Assembly: GCA_018712145.1 (NCBI GenBank)
Contig: DVHJ01000045.1
Span: 1 to 39,720 of the forward strand
Origin: Candidatus Faecousia faecigallinarum
Lineage (GTDB): Bacteria > Bacillota > Clostridia > Oscillospirales > Oscillospiraceae
Direction of reading: 5' to 3'
Length of the DNA stretch: 39,720 nt
Position numbers and translations under genes: made by a program. Below are positions 24,313-33,197 of the stretch, one piece after another. How positions within the stretch are numbered: position 1 is the first letter of the stretch; every line of letters starts with the position of its first letter. The notes beneath the pieces are model-generated. The model made no database searches. It saw only the letters and a list, made by a program, of their open reading frames with translations, and had not been told where the DNA came from.

Positions 24313-24996
24313 ATGAACGAACAGGCGCGAATTCTGGTGGTGGACGATGACCCGGATATCCGGCAGCTGCTGCGGGTGCTGCTCCGGGACTACCGAGTGG
24401 AAGAAGCGGAGTCCGGCGTGGAGGCGGTGCAGCGCCTGCGGGCAGATGCCGCCTATGATTTAATTATTCTGGATATTATGATGCCAGGCATGGACGGGGT
24501 GGACACCTGCCAGATCCTCCGGCGGTTTTCCGCCTCACCGGTGTTGTTTCTCACGGCCAAGACCCAACTGGGGGACAAGGCGGCCGCCTACGCCAGCGGC
24601 GGGGATGATTTTTTACCTAAGCCCTTTTCTCAAGCGGAGCTGATGATGAAGGTGGATTCCCTCCTGCGGCGGTACTGTGTCTACAAAGGCAAGCGGGAGG
24701 CGTACCAAGCGGCGGATGTGCAGCTGGATGAGCAGCGGCGATGTGCGGTGAAACGGGGGAAGACGGTGGAGCTGACTGCCAAAGAGTTCGAGATCCTCCG
24801 GTATTTTTTCCGGCACCAGGGCAAGCCCTTAGAGGTGCGCACCTTATACGAAGAGGTTTGGGGAGATAGCTACATGCCCTCTTCGGCCAATACGGTGACG
24901 GTGCATGTGCTGAACCTGCGCAAGAAGCTGGAGGAGGATCCGGCCAACCCCCAACTCATCCGCACCATCTGGGGAAAGGGGTATCAGTTTGGCTAG
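24313..24996 (+). CDS. Response regulator, OmpR/PhoB family
   Basis: 227 residues from ATG 24313. Receiver domain with acidic pocket VVDDDPD, phosphoacceptor D54 in ILDIMMPGMDG, conserved Thr in FLTAK and Lys in PKPF. C-terminal winged helix DNA-binding domain (about 130-227) with ELTAKEFEILRYF, VWGDSYMPSSANTVTVH and the wing IRTIWGKGYQF. It overlaps the kinase gene by 8 bases. It probably binds the inverted repeat at its own promoter and may control the ABC exporter downstream. Confidence 0.92.
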   Translation: MNEQARILVVDDDPDIRQLLRVLLRDYRVEEAESGVEAVQRLRADAAYDLIILDIMMPGMDGVDTCQILRRFSASPVLFLTAKTQLGDKAAAYASGGDDFLPKPFSQAELMMKVDSLLRRYCVYKGKREAYQAADVQLDEQRRCAVKRGKTVELTAKEFEILRYFFRHQGKPLEVRTLYEEVWGDSYMPSSANTVTVHVLNLRKKLEEDPANPQLIRTIWGKGYQFG

Positions 24997-26311
24997 ACGC
25001 ACCTATCACCGCTTGAATATCCAGCTTCTGGCTACCATGCTACTGGCAGCGCTGGCGGCCCTGGCTTTGGCCATGACGGCAAAGGTGGCGGGGGATATGC
25101 TGGTGCGTGAGGTCTATTGCAGTCCTACCCGGGCGGAGAGGCGGATGCAGGCGGCGGCGGATTCCTTCCGGGCCTACGTGGCGGAGCATCAGGTGACCTC
25201 CACGGACGTGGAGCAAATCGGCCGGTGGAATTTGACGGAGCCCTATGTTCGGGTGGCGGTAATGGCCAATGGCACGGTGCTCAATTCCGACCGGTGGGGA
25301 GCGGAGCTGGTGCGTTCCGACAGCGGTTTGGTTCTGCGGGCCGATACCAGCGGTGATAGCGCCAGCCAGTTTCCGGTGAATTTTCAGGATGGGGCTTACC
25401 TGGTGCAATTCCAGGAGTTTTCCCAGGACAGGTTGTTTGATCTGGTTACTTGGTGCGCCGTGATTGCGGCGGGCATATTATTTTTGATTTTGGTGCTGCT
25501 GTACAGCCGGCGGGTGACCAGAGCCATTACCCGCCTGGGCCGGCAGGTGCGGCAGGTGAGCCAGGGGGACCTGACCATGGAGATTAGCCCCTCCACCCGG
25601 GATGAAATCGGTGACCTGGCTCAGGACGTGGATGCCATGCGCCTATCCATCATCGACAAGCTGCAGCGGGAGGAAAGGGCCTGGCGGGCCAACACGGAGC
25701 TGATTACCGCCATTTCCCACGATGTGCGCACGCCCCTGACTACCCTATTGGGGTATCTGGATCTGCTCAGCAGCGGCGAGGCGCTGCCGCCAGACCGGCA
25801 GCGGGAATACCTGGAGGTTTGCCGCCGGAAGGCGGAAAAGCTGCGCACCTTGACCAACGAACTATTCTCCTATTTTTTGGTGTTTGGCAAACCGGATCCG
25901 GAGCTGGCCATGGAAGAGTACGACGCCCAGACCTTGCTGGAGCAGCTGGTGGGGGAGATGGCGGCAGAGTTGAGCGACCGGGGCTTCACGGTAAATACCA
26001 TCTCCTTGACCAGGCCGGGAAACATCCGGGTGGATGTGCAGCATCTGCGCCGGGTATTTGACAATCTGTTTTCCAACGTAGTGAAATACGCCGACCCGGC
26101 CAAGCCGGTCACCGTGACCATGGCCTGGGTGGCGGAAGAGCTGCGGGTAAGCATCAGCAACCATATCCTGGCCCAGGGCGGGCGGCCGGAGAGCACCAAA
26201 ATTGGCCTGCAAACCTGCCAGAAGCTTTTGACCTCCATGGGCGGGTCCTTTGTTGGGAGCCAAACTCAGTGGGTTTATACAGCCCAGATTACCTTACCCG
26301 AGTGTAAATGA
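24989..26311 (+). CDS. Sensor histidine kinase (HAMP-HisKA)
   Basis: 440 residues from a TTG start inside the end of the regulator gene. Two membrane segments (about 12-32 and 150-173) enclose an extracytoplasmic domain of about 115 residues; then HAMP (RRVTRAITRLGRQVRQVSQG), and HisKA with the phosphoacceptor H244 in AISHDVRTPLTTLLGYLD. The ATPase domain has an N box (DNLFSNVVKYA) and a G2-like STKIGLQTCQKL, but no clear DxGxG G1 box: that position reads like VSISNHILAQGG. This variation is seen in some Firmicute kinases, so activity is likely but not certain. Followed by a terminator. Confidence 0.9.
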   Translation: MARRTYHRLNIQLLATMLLAALAALALAMTAKVAGDMLVREVYCSPTRAERRMQAAADSFRAYVAEHQVTSTDVEQIGRWNLTEPYVRVAVMANGTVLNSDRWGAELVRSDSGLVLRADTSGDSASQFPVNFQDGAYLVQFQEFSQDRLFDLVTWCAVIAAGILFLILVLLYSRRVTRAITRLGRQVRQVSQGDLTMEISPSTRDEIGDLAQDVDAMRLSIIDKLQREERAWRANTELITAISHDVRTPLTTLLGYLDLLSSGEALPPDRQREYLEVCRRKAEKLRTLTNELFSYFLVFGKPDPELAMEEYDAQTLLEQLVGEMAAELSDRGFTVNTISLTRPGNIRVDVQHLRRVFDNLFSNVVKYADPAKPVTVTMAWVAEELRVSISNHILAQGGRPESTKIGLQTCQKLLTSMGGSFVGSQTQWVYTAQITLPECK

Positions 26312-26345
26312 AACGCCAGTCCGGACATTTCCGGCTGGCGTTTTC
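26312..26345 (+). terminator. Terminator after the histidine kinase
   Basis: AACGCCAG (26312-26319) pairs with CTGGCGTT (26335-26342), with an inner TCCGGA/CCGG pairing, followed by TTTT. It separates the two-component genes from the ABC exporter. Confidence 0.85.
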
Positions 26346-26451
26346 TGGTGCTCCCGGCGGAAACAATAGATTTATGTAAACCATACGCAGGAAGGTGAAA
26401 AAAACCTGGCGCATTCACAAATTGTTGAAGAATTCTCCCGGCACAATGCTT

Positions 26452-26457
26452 ATAATG
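26452..26457 (+). promoter_or_regulatory. Possible -10 box for the ABC exporter genes
   Basis: A perfect TATAAT lies about 40 bases before the ATPase start, in a locally AT-rich gap. The -35 at 17 bases is poor, so activation by a regulator such as the neighbouring OmpR-type protein is possible. Confidence 0.45.
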
Positions 26458-26496
26458 AAAGAAAAAATCAGGCAATTTGTTTTGGGGTGTCAGCGT

Positions 26497-27198
26497 ATGG
26501 CATTTGTGGAATTTCAACATGTGGGCAAGATTTACAACAGCGGCGAAGTGCGGGTGCAGGCCTTGCACGACGCTTCTTTCCAGGTGGAGAAAGGGGAGCT
26601 GTGTGTCATTGTGGGCCCTTCCGGCGCGGGGAAAACCACCCTGCTCAATATTCTCGGGGGAATGGACACCCTGTCTGAGGGGAAGGTGCTGCTGGACGGC
26701 ACGGAAATTTCCGCCTTCAACCGGCGGCAGCTCACCACCTACCGCCGTCAGGATGTGGGCTTTGTCTTTCAGTTTTATAACTTGATTCAGAATCTCACCG
26801 CCTTGGAAAATGTGGAAATGGCCAGTCAAATTTGCAAAACGCCCCTGAAGCCGGAGAAGGTGCTGGCGGACGTGGGCCTTGCCCAGCGGGCCAAGAATTT
26901 CCCGGCCCAGCTGTCCGGCGGGGAGCAGCAGCGGGTGGCCATTGCCCGGGCATTGGCCAAGAATCCTAAGCTATTGCTGTGCGACGAGCCAACCGGCGCC
27001 CTGGATTACAACACCGGCAAGGCCATTCTCACCTTGCTGCAAGACACCGGCCGGCAGACCGGCATGACCATCATCATCATTACCCATAATTCCGCCCTCA
27101 CCGCTATGGCCGACCGGGTGATTCGGGTACGCAACGGCACCGTTGTCTCCACTGCCGTGAACCCGAAGCCGAAGCCTGTGTCGGAAATCGAATGGTAG
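26497..27198 (+). CDS. ABC transporter ATP-binding protein, MacB/LolD type
   Basis: 233 residues from ATG 26497; the frame is open further upstream but [13 protein letters not shown] is the family start. Walker [10 protein letters not shown] (K46), Q loop FVFQFYNL, signature [15 protein letters not shown], Walker [14 protein letters not shown] loop IIITHN. The order and the GALD sequence identify the MacB/FtsE-type class that energises FtsX-like permeases. The stop overlaps the permease start by 7 bases. Probable role: extruding or handling peptides, antibiotics or envelope lipids at the membrane. Confidence 0.93.
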   Translation: MAFVEFQHVGKIYNSGEVRVQALHDASFQVEKGELCVIVGPSGAGKTTLLNILGGMDTLSEGKVLLDGTEISAFNRRQLTTYRRQDVGFVFQFYNLIQNLTALENVEMASQICKTPLKPEKVLADVGLAQRAKNFPAQLSGGEQQRVAIARALAKNPKLLLCDEPTGALDYNTGKAILTLLQDTGRQTGMTIIIITHNSALTAMADRVIRVRNGTVVSTAVNPKPKPVSEIEW

Positions 27199-30100
27199 GG
27201 GTAATGCGGAGGGAACTCCGCCGCTCCATCCGCTGGTCCATGGGCCGGTATCTGGCGATTCTGGCCATCATTGCCTTAGGCTCCGGCTTCCTGGCCGGGC
27301 TGAATGTGACCAAGAGTGCCATGCTGGCCACGGCCCAGGACTACATTGACGGGCAAGCCATGTTTGACTTTCGCATCATGAATACCTATGGCTACACCCA
27401 GGCGGATGTGGAGGCCCTGGGTTTGGTGGAGGGAATTCGGGCGGCGGAAGGCGTGATCACCCTGGATGTGCTGCTTCAGGCCCCGGACAGCGAGGATGAG
27501 GTGGCCGTGCGCCTCATGAGTTTGCCGGAGACGGTGAGCCTGCCCAAACTTCAATCCGGCCGAATGCCCCAGAGAGCCGGGGAGTGCCTGGCGGACGGCT
27601 ATTATTATACCGATGAAGACATTGGCACCACTTTGCATTTGGCCGGCAGCAATGACAGTGATACTCTGGAGCAGCTGACCGTGGAGGAACTGACCATTGT
27701 GGGCCTGTGCAGTTCGCCGATGTACATGAATTTTGAGCGGGGCAGCACCACCGTGGGCAAGGGCAGTCTGGCCACCTTCCTGTATGTGCCGGAGACCACG
27801 TTTGATTTGGACGGGGTATATACGGAAATCCAGCTGAAGCTGGATCAGGATTACACCATGTACAGCCCGGCCTATGAACAGGCGTTGGAAGAGAAGACCG
27901 ATGTGTTGGAGCCTTTGGCAGAGGCGCTGGCCCAGGCCCGGTACGATACGGTGCTGCAGGAGGCCCGGGACGCTTTGGCCGACGGTCAGGCGGAATACGA
28001 CCAGGGCCTGGCAGAGTATCGGCAGGAGCGGGCGGACGCTTTAGCCCAGTTGGACGATGCCCAGGCAGAGTTGGACGAAGCTCAGGCGGAGCTGGACAGC
28101 CAGACGGAAACCCTGGAAAGCAGCGAAGCCGCCTTGGCGGCGGCCCAGGCGCAAATTGACGCCGGGAAAGAGGAGCTGGCCCAGGGCCGCGTGCAGCTGC
28201 TGGAGGAAAAGTCCGCCACTTATCAAACCTTGGCGGACAACCAGGCACAGCTTACGGAACAGCGTACTCAGGCCACCCAGGGCCTGCAACAGGTGGAAGA
28301 CGGCTTACAGCAGGTGGAAGACGGCCTAACCCAGGTAGAGGACGGCCTGGCCCAGATTGAAGATGGCCTGGCCCAGTTGGAACAGGGGCTGAGTCTGGCC
28401 CAACTGGGGCTGGAGGCCGCCCAGAATCTGTTGGCCGCCGTGGAGTCCGGCCTGGCCGAAAACCCGGAGGACGAGTCCCTCCTGGCGGCAAAAACGGAGC
28501 TGGAAACCCAGATTGCCAATTTAGAGAGCCAAATTGGGGATTTGGAAGCCCAGAAAAGCCAGGCGCTGGCCCAGCAGGCAGAGCTGGAAACCACTCAGGC
28601 AGAACTGACCGGCCAGAAAACCCAGCTGGAGGCAACCCAGGCAGAGCTGAACGCCGGCCTGACCCAGATTGAAGATGGGCTGGCCCAGCTGGAATCTGCC
28701 CGGCTCCAGGCGGAGGATGAATTTGCCGCCGCTGAGGCTACCCTGGAGGCCAATCAACTGACCCTGGAAAACAGCCAGGCAGAGCTGGACAGTAACCGGG
28801 CCACCCTGGAATCCGGCCGCCAGGAATTGGAGTCCGGCCGGCAGGAACTGGCCGACGCCCAGGCCCAGTTTGACCAGGAGAAGGCGGATGCCCTGGCCCA
28901 ACTGGACGATGCCCAGGCGGAGCTGGATGCGGCCAAGGCAGAGCTGGAGGAAGGAGAGGCAGAGCTGGCGGATATGGAGCCGGCGGACGCCTACGTCCTG
29001 GACCGAAGCACTAATGTGGCCTATGCCTGCCTGGAAAGTGATGCGGATATTGTCACCGGCGTAAGCCGGGTGTTTCCCGTGTTTTTCTTTGCGGTGGCCG
29101 CCCTGGTTTGCTTGACCACCATGAGCAAAATGGTAGATGAGGAGCGGACACAGATCGGCGTGCTGAAGGCCCTGGGCTATGGCCCTGGCACCATCAGCGC
29201 CAAGTATCTGTTTTATTCCGGCAGCGCCGCCTTGGTGGGCTGCCTGGTGGGGGTGTCCCTGGGCATGGTGCTGCTGCCCATGGTCATTTGGCAGGGTTAC
29301 AGCATCATGTATAACTTTTCCTCCACGGTTCACCTGGTCTTTGACTGGCGGCTCAGCTTACTGATTGTGGCCAGCTTTACCTTGGTGATGCTGGCGGTTA
29401 CTTGGCTGTGTTGCAACAAGAGCCTGCGGGAGGTACCGGCAGAGCTAATCCGGCCGAAGAGTCCCAAAGCCGGCAAGCGGTTGCTGCTGGAGCGCCTGCC
29501 CCTGTGGAAACACCTGGGCTTTTTGCGGAAGGTTGCCGTGCGGAATATCTTCCGCTATAAAAAACGGTTGGTGATGATGTTGGTGGGCGTAGGCGGCTGT
29601 ACAGCCCTGGTGGTTACCGGGTTCGGCGTGCAAGACACCATCACCAACATTGCCCAGATCCAGTACGCGGAGGTTACGGTATACGATATGGCCGTCACCT
29701 TTGGGGAACCCCAAAGCCAGCAGGATCAGGCGCAGTTCCAGGCCGCCATTCCTGATGCAACGACCCTGTTCCTCCATGAGAGCAGCGTAGATCTCACCGC
29801 CAACGGGGGCATTAAGTCTGTATACCTGCTGGCAACAGAGGATAGCCTGGAGGGTTACGTGCAGCTGCGCAGCGGAGACGATCCGGTGCCCTTTCCCGGC
29901 GTGGGGGAGACGGTGATCAACAACGGCCTGGCGAAAAACCTGGAACTGTCTGTGGGAGACACGGTAACCCTCCGCACCCCAGACATGGAGGAATTGACCC
30001 TGACCGTCAGCGGCATCTTTGACAACAATGTGTATCACTATGCCGTGGTCTCCCAGGAGACGGTGCGGCAGCAGTGGGGCCATGGTGCCGAGGTGAACAC

Positions 30101-30632
30101 CGCTTATGTGAATGCGGCGGAGGGAACGGATGTGCACCAAGTTTCCGCTACCGTCTCCGGGCAGAAAGACGTGCTGAACGTTACCGTGTCGGAAGATATG
30201 GCTACCCGGGTGGGGAATATGCTGGACAGCATGGATTACATTGTGGCTACCATTATTTTGTGCGCTGCTGCCCTGGCGTTTATTGTGGTGTACAATTTGA
30301 CAAATATTAACATCACCGAGCGCATCCGGGAGATTGCCACCCTGAAGGTGCTGGGCTTCTATCCCCGGGAGACCGCCGCCTACGTTTTCCGAGAGGGGTT
30401 TGCCCTGACGGGGATGGGCTGCGTACTGGGCCTGGCGGCGGGCAAACTGCTCCATGCCTTTGTCATCAGCCAGATCCGGGTGGATATGGTGTATTTCAAT
30501 CCCCGGATCACTTGGCCCAGCTACCTGTACTCGGTGATTCTCACCTTCCTGTTTGCTGCCCTGGTGGATTTGCTGCTGTATTTCAAACTGGAGCGGATAA
30601 ACATGGCCGAGGCCCTGAAATCTGTGGAGTAG
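27192..30632 (+). CDS. FtsX-type ABC permease with very long coiled-coil insertion
   Basis: 1146 residues. TM1 at about 18-38, an extracytoplasmic MacB-like region, then a coiled coil of about 340 residues (257-598) rich in Ala, Glu, Gln and Leu, then three membrane segments (from about 626), a second extracytoplasmic domain and three terminal membrane segments (from about 1016) ending EALKSVE: two FtsX domains. The coil starts and ends with nearly the same sequence (DALAQLDDAQAELD near residues 280 and 565), and includes six 7-residue tandem repeats such as QVEDGLT. It pairs with the ATPase just upstream. Similar giant permeases occur in Firmicutes; the transported molecule is unknown. Confidence 0.9.
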   Translation: MVGVMRRELRRSIRWSMGRYLAILAIIALGSGFLAGLNVTKSAMLATAQDYIDGQAMFDFRIMNTYGYTQADVEALGLVEGIRAAEGVITLDVLLQAPDSEDEVAVRLMSLPETVSLPKLQSGRMPQRAGECLADGYYYTDEDIGTTLHLAGSNDSDTLEQLTVEELTIVGLCSSPMYMNFERGSTTVGKGSLATFLYVPETTFDLDGVYTEIQLKLDQDYTMYSPAYEQALEEKTDVLEPLAEALAQARYDTVLQEARDALADGQAEYDQGLAEYRQERADALAQLDDAQAELDEAQAELDSQTETLESSEAALAAAQAQIDAGKEELAQGRVQLLEEKSATYQTLADNQAQLTEQRTQATQGLQQVEDGLQQVEDGLTQVEDGLAQIEDGLAQLEQGLSLAQLGLEAAQNLLAAVESGLAENPEDESLLAAKTELETQIANLESQIGDLEAQKSQALAQQAELETTQAELTGQKTQLEATQAELNAGLTQIEDGLAQLESARLQAEDEFAAAEATLEANQLTLENSQAELDSNRATLESGRQELESGRQELADAQAQFDQEKADALAQLDDAQAELDAAKAELEEGEAELADMEPADAYVLDRSTNVAYACLESDADIVTGVSRVFPVFFFAVAALVCLTTMSKMVDEERTQIGVLKALGYGPGTISAKYLFYSGSAALVGCLVGVSLGMVLLPMVIWQGYSIMYNFSSTVHLVFDWRLSLLIVASFTLVMLAVTWLCCNKSLREVPAELIRPKSPKAGKRLLLERLPLWKHLGFLRKVAVRNIFRYKKRLVMMLVGVGGCTALVVTGFGVQDTITNIAQIQYAEVTVYDMAVTFGEPQSQQDQAQFQAAIPDATTLFLHESSVDLTANGGIKSVYLLATEDSLEGYVQLRSGDDPVPFPGVGETVINNGLAKNLELSVGDTVTLRTPDMEELTLTVSGIFDNNVYHYAVVSQETVRQQWGHGAEVNTAYVNAAEGTDVHQVSATVSGQKDVLNVTVSEDMATRVGNMLDSMDYIVATIILCAAALAFIVVYNLTNINITERIREIATLKVLGFYPRETAAYVFREGFALTGMGCVLGLAAGKLLHAFVISQIRVDMVYFNPRITWPSYLYSVILTFLFAALVDLLLYFKLERINMAEALKSVE
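28281..28406 (+). repeat. Six tandem 21-bp coding repeats in the coiled coil
   Basis: Units of 21 bases start at 28281, 28302, 28323, 28344, 28365 and 28386 and encode variants of GLQQVED / GLAQIED. The first four are the most alike. The 7-residue length equals one heptad, so changes in copy number would lengthen or shorten the coiled coil by whole heptads without a frame shift. Confidence 0.8.
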
Positions 30633-30867
30633 AACAACGGCAAATAGGCTTTTCCGGTGAACAAGAGAATTGCATGTATTGGAGCCGGAAGACAGGGCGA
30701 ACAGAGATGAGATTGACATGGCGCCAGGGAGAGATGGGCAGGCCGACCTGTGCAAACCCCACCCACTGACCGGCCTCCCGAATCCCCATAGGGTTACCTG
30801 CCTGGTTGCTGCTGAATAATACCCATGCCAGTTGCGGAAGACGGGCATGGCCCCCATTTCCCCACCC
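30633..30867. other. Intergenic region between ABC permease and TetR gene
   Basis: No gene is supported here. One hairpin, CCATGCC with GGCATGG (about 30822-30850), lies shortly before the promoter but has no U tract, so no convincing terminator for the ABC operon was found. Confidence 0.4.
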
Positions 30868-30896
30868 TTGACAAACTAATGGGATTAGTTTACAAT
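30868..30896 (+). promoter_or_regulatory. Promoter and palindromic operator of the TetR-MATE operon
   Basis: TTGACA (30868-30873) and TACAAT (30891-30896) are 17 bases apart. The spacer is filled by the perfect palindrome AAACTAAT-GGG-ATTAGTTT (30873-30891). A TetR dimer bound here would sit between the -35 and -10 boxes, so autorepression is likely. The ATG at 30895 lies within the -10 box and so cannot be the start of the regulator. Confidence 0.85.
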
Positions 30897-30930
30897 GGTG
30901 GGGAAAATTGCGATTTGGGGTGGTAACCAC

Positions 30931-31509
30931 ATGCCGAGGCAAGGATTAACCCAAGAAACCGTAGTTCAAGCGGCGGCGGCGCTGATCGAGGCGGAGGGGA
31001 TAGACCGTTTTTCCATGGGGGAGCTGGCGAAGCGGTTGGATGTCAAGCCTGCATCCCTGTACAACCATGTGAAGGGGGTGGACGCCTTGCTGGAAGCGGT
31101 GGGATTGTCTGCCATCGGCCAGCTGGTGGAAGCGGAACGCCAGGCCATTGCCGGCAAGGGGCCGGAAGAGGCGCTGTTTGCCTTGGCGGAGGCCTACCGG
31201 ACCTTTGCCCGGGTACATAACCAGCTCTACCGGGTGATCATGGGGAAAAATCCGGTGCTCACCAACCGGGCTGGGGAAATCGTTCAACCCATTTTGCAGG
31301 TACTCTCCGCTTACGGACTGACCCGGACCCAGCAGTTTCACTGGCAGCGGGTGCTCCGGGGCCTGATGTACGGCTTTGCCGCCCATGAGTATGCTGGAGG
31401 CTTCTCCCACTTCCCGGTGGACGAAAACGAAAGCTACCGCATGGCCATCCAATGGGTGGCCCAAAGCCTGCGCCAGGTAAAGGAGGGTAACCATGGCCAA
31501 CCGGAATAA
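30931..31509 (+). CDS. TetR/AcrR-family transcriptional repressor
   Basis: 192 residues from ATG 30931, behind a GGGGTGG ribosome site and downstream of the promoter -10 box. N-terminal helix-turn-helix (about 10-57): QETVVQAAAALIEAEG, FSMGELAKRLDVKPASLYNHV, with the typical SLYNHVKG recognition helix. The C-terminal part, including RTFARVHNQLYRVIMG and GLMYGFAAHEYAGGF, resembles the WHG-type ligand domain. It overlaps the MATE gene by 17 bases and very likely represses both from the palindrome in its promoter, being released by an exporter substrate. Confidence 0.9.
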   Translation: MPRQGLTQETVVQAAAALIEAEGIDRFSMGELAKRLDVKPASLYNHVKGVDALLEAVGLSAIGQLVEAERQAIAGKGPEEALFALAEAYRTFARVHNQLYRVIMGKNPVLTNRAGEIVQPILQVLSAYGLTRTQQFHWQRVLRGLMYGFAAHEYAGGFSHFPVDENESYRMAIQWVAQSLRQVKEGNHGQPE

Positions 31510-32860
31510 CCACGACTTGTTTGCTGAAGCGCCGGTCCTCCGGGCGGTGGTTTCCCTGGCGTTGCCCACGGTGATCAGCCAGCTGATCACCGTGGCGTAC
31601 AACATGGCCGATACCTTTTTTATCGGGCAGATCGGCGATGCCAACCAAGTGGCGGCGGTCAGCGTATGTATGCCCATGTTCATTTTTTTAACCGGCCTGG
31701 CGAATCTGTTCGGCATTGGCGGCGCCAGCCTGATTTCCCGCTGCTTGGGCGCAGGGGATTCCCAAAAGGCGAGGCAGACAGCCGCGTTCAGCCTTTGGAC
31801 TGCCACCGGCGTCAGTTTGCTTTACGGCCTTCTGCTGGCGCTGCTCCGGCCGGTGCTCCTGCCGGCAGTGGGCGCGGATGAGGAAACTTACGGCTTTTGC
31901 AGCCAGTACATTTTCTGGACCATTACCGTGGGCGCGGTGCCCACGGTACTCAATCAGGCCTTGGCCCATCTGGTGCGGGCGGAAGGCCATTCCGCTCAGG
32001 CCAGCTTTGGCATGGCCCTGGGGGGCGTATTGAATATTGTGCTGGATCCGATCTTTATCTTCCCCCTGGGTCTGGATGTGGCCGGCGCGGCCATTGCCAC
32101 CATGCTTTCCAACGTGGTTGCCACCGTTTATTTTCTGGCGCTGATCTTCTGCAAGCGCCGGTCCACAGTGATTTCCTTCCACCCCCGGCAGTATACCTGG
32201 GGCAAGTCCATCCCTCGGGAGGTGCTGCTGGTGGGCTTGCCCAGCAGCCTGATGAATCTAATGGGCGTACTGTCGAATATCACGGTGAACCGGCTGATGG
32301 TGGGTTACTCCAACGCGGCGGTGGCCGGCATTGGCGTGGCCAAGAAAGTGGATATGCTGTCCTATGCCGTTGCCACTGGTATGTCCCAAGGGGTGCTGCC
32401 CCTCATCGGCTACAATTACTCCGCCAAAAATTACCGGCGCATGACCGCGGCCATCAAAACCAATTTTGTCCTGAGCCTGGCCGTGGCGGTAATCAGCACC
32501 GTGTTCCTCTTCACCTGCGCCGGGGCCATTGTACAAGCCTTTATCCCTGATGCGGAAACGGTGAAATACGGCAGGCTGTTCCAGCGGATCATTTGCATCA
32601 CCGGCCCATGTATTTCGGTGACCATGCTGGCCATCACCGCCTTCCAATCGGTGGGCAAGAAACTGGCCCCCACGATTCTCTCCCTTCTCCGGAAAGGTGG
32701 GCTGGATATCCCCTTCATGTTTATCATGAACGCCTTGGCCGGGGTGAACGGCATTGTGTGGGCCACGCCCATTGCCGACTTCGGCGCAATGGTGGTAGCC
32801 ATCATTTTGTTTATCCCGTTCTGGCGCAGGCTGACCCGCCTGGTCAAAGCCCAACCCTAA
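31493..32860 (+). CDS. MATE-family multidrug/cation efflux transporter
   Basis: 455 residues, about 12 membrane segments, standard MATE size. Family features: PTVISQLITVAYNMADTF at the first segment, the FGIGGASLISRCLGAGD loop, and IGYNYSAKNYRRM in the second half, which mirrors the first. It exports drugs or organic cations by Na+ or H+ antiport across the cytoplasmic membrane. The ATG at 31493 lies inside the end of the TetR gene behind AGGAGGG. Regulated by that TetR protein by inference. Confidence 0.93.
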   Translation: MANRNNHDLFAEAPVLRAVVSLALPTVISQLITVAYNMADTFFIGQIGDANQVAAVSVCMPMFIFLTGLANLFGIGGASLISRCLGAGDSQKARQTAAFSLWTATGVSLLYGLLLALLRPVLLPAVGADEETYGFCSQYIFWTITVGAVPTVLNQALAHLVRAEGHSAQASFGMALGGVLNIVLDPIFIFPLGLDVAGAAIATMLSNVVATVYFLALIFCKRRSTVISFHPRQYTWGKSIPREVLLVGLPSSLMNLMGVLSNITVNRLMVGYSNAAVAGIGVAKKVDMLSYAVATGMSQGVLPLIGYNYSAKNYRRMTAAIKTNFVLSLAVAVISTVFLFTCAGAIVQAFIPDAETVKYGRLFQRIICITGPCISVTMLAITAFQSVGKKLAPTILSLLRKGGLDIPFMFIMNALAGVNGIVWATPIADFGAMVVAIILFIPFWRRLTRLVKAQP

Positions 32861-32988
32861 CCATAAAAGGAGAACGGGGTCAATGGCATTGCGGGTAACC
32901 CCCACTGCGGTGAAACGCATATTGACAAAATCCAATCTTCCGGTAGCGGACAAGTTTGACACCCTGCCGGCTGAAAATATCCGCGCCG

Positions 32989-33027
32989 ACAGCCAGAATG
33001 CTTCCCGGTGTTCTGGCTGTTTGTTTT
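32989..33027 (+). terminator. Terminator after the MATE gene
   Basis: ACAGCCAGAA (32989-32998) and TTCTGGCTGT (33011-33020) form a perfect 10-bp stem with a 12-base loop, followed by TTGTTTT. The 128 bases between the MATE stop and this hairpin carry a ribosome-site-like AAAAGGAGA but no credible gene. Confidence 0.88.
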
Positions 33028-33080
33028 ACCCAATTGCCCCAGGCCGTTCCGGCATAATGTATAAAATTGACTGGGTATAG

Positions 33081-33109
33081 TTGACAGAAGTAGGGCACCG
33101 TGGTAAGAT
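33081..33109 (+). promoter_or_regulatory. Promoter of the buk-ptb-ior operon
   Basis: A full consensus TTGACA (33081-33086) and TAAGAT (33104-33109) with 17-base spacing, giving a leader of about 80 bases. In the leader TTCCTGGT (33111-33118) and ACCAGGAA (33158-33165) can pair around a 39-base loop. Confidence 0.8.
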
Positions 33110-33197
33110 ATTCCTGGTAAACATCATACATCTTGCGCTTTGGTCATACAAATTGACACCAGGAAAAATACAAAAAACCGTGGCCGGGAGGAACGAC

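Noticed and set aside
28281-28406. Regular 21-bp repeats considered as a CRISPR-like array
   Set aside because: There are no spacers, units are directly adjacent, divergent and in frame within a coiled-coil gene.
32883-33080. A 65-codon open frame after the MATE gene with an AAAAGGAGA upstream
   Set aside because: The MATE terminator hairpin and its U tract lie inside it and no family is recognisable; more likely a decayed or chance frame.
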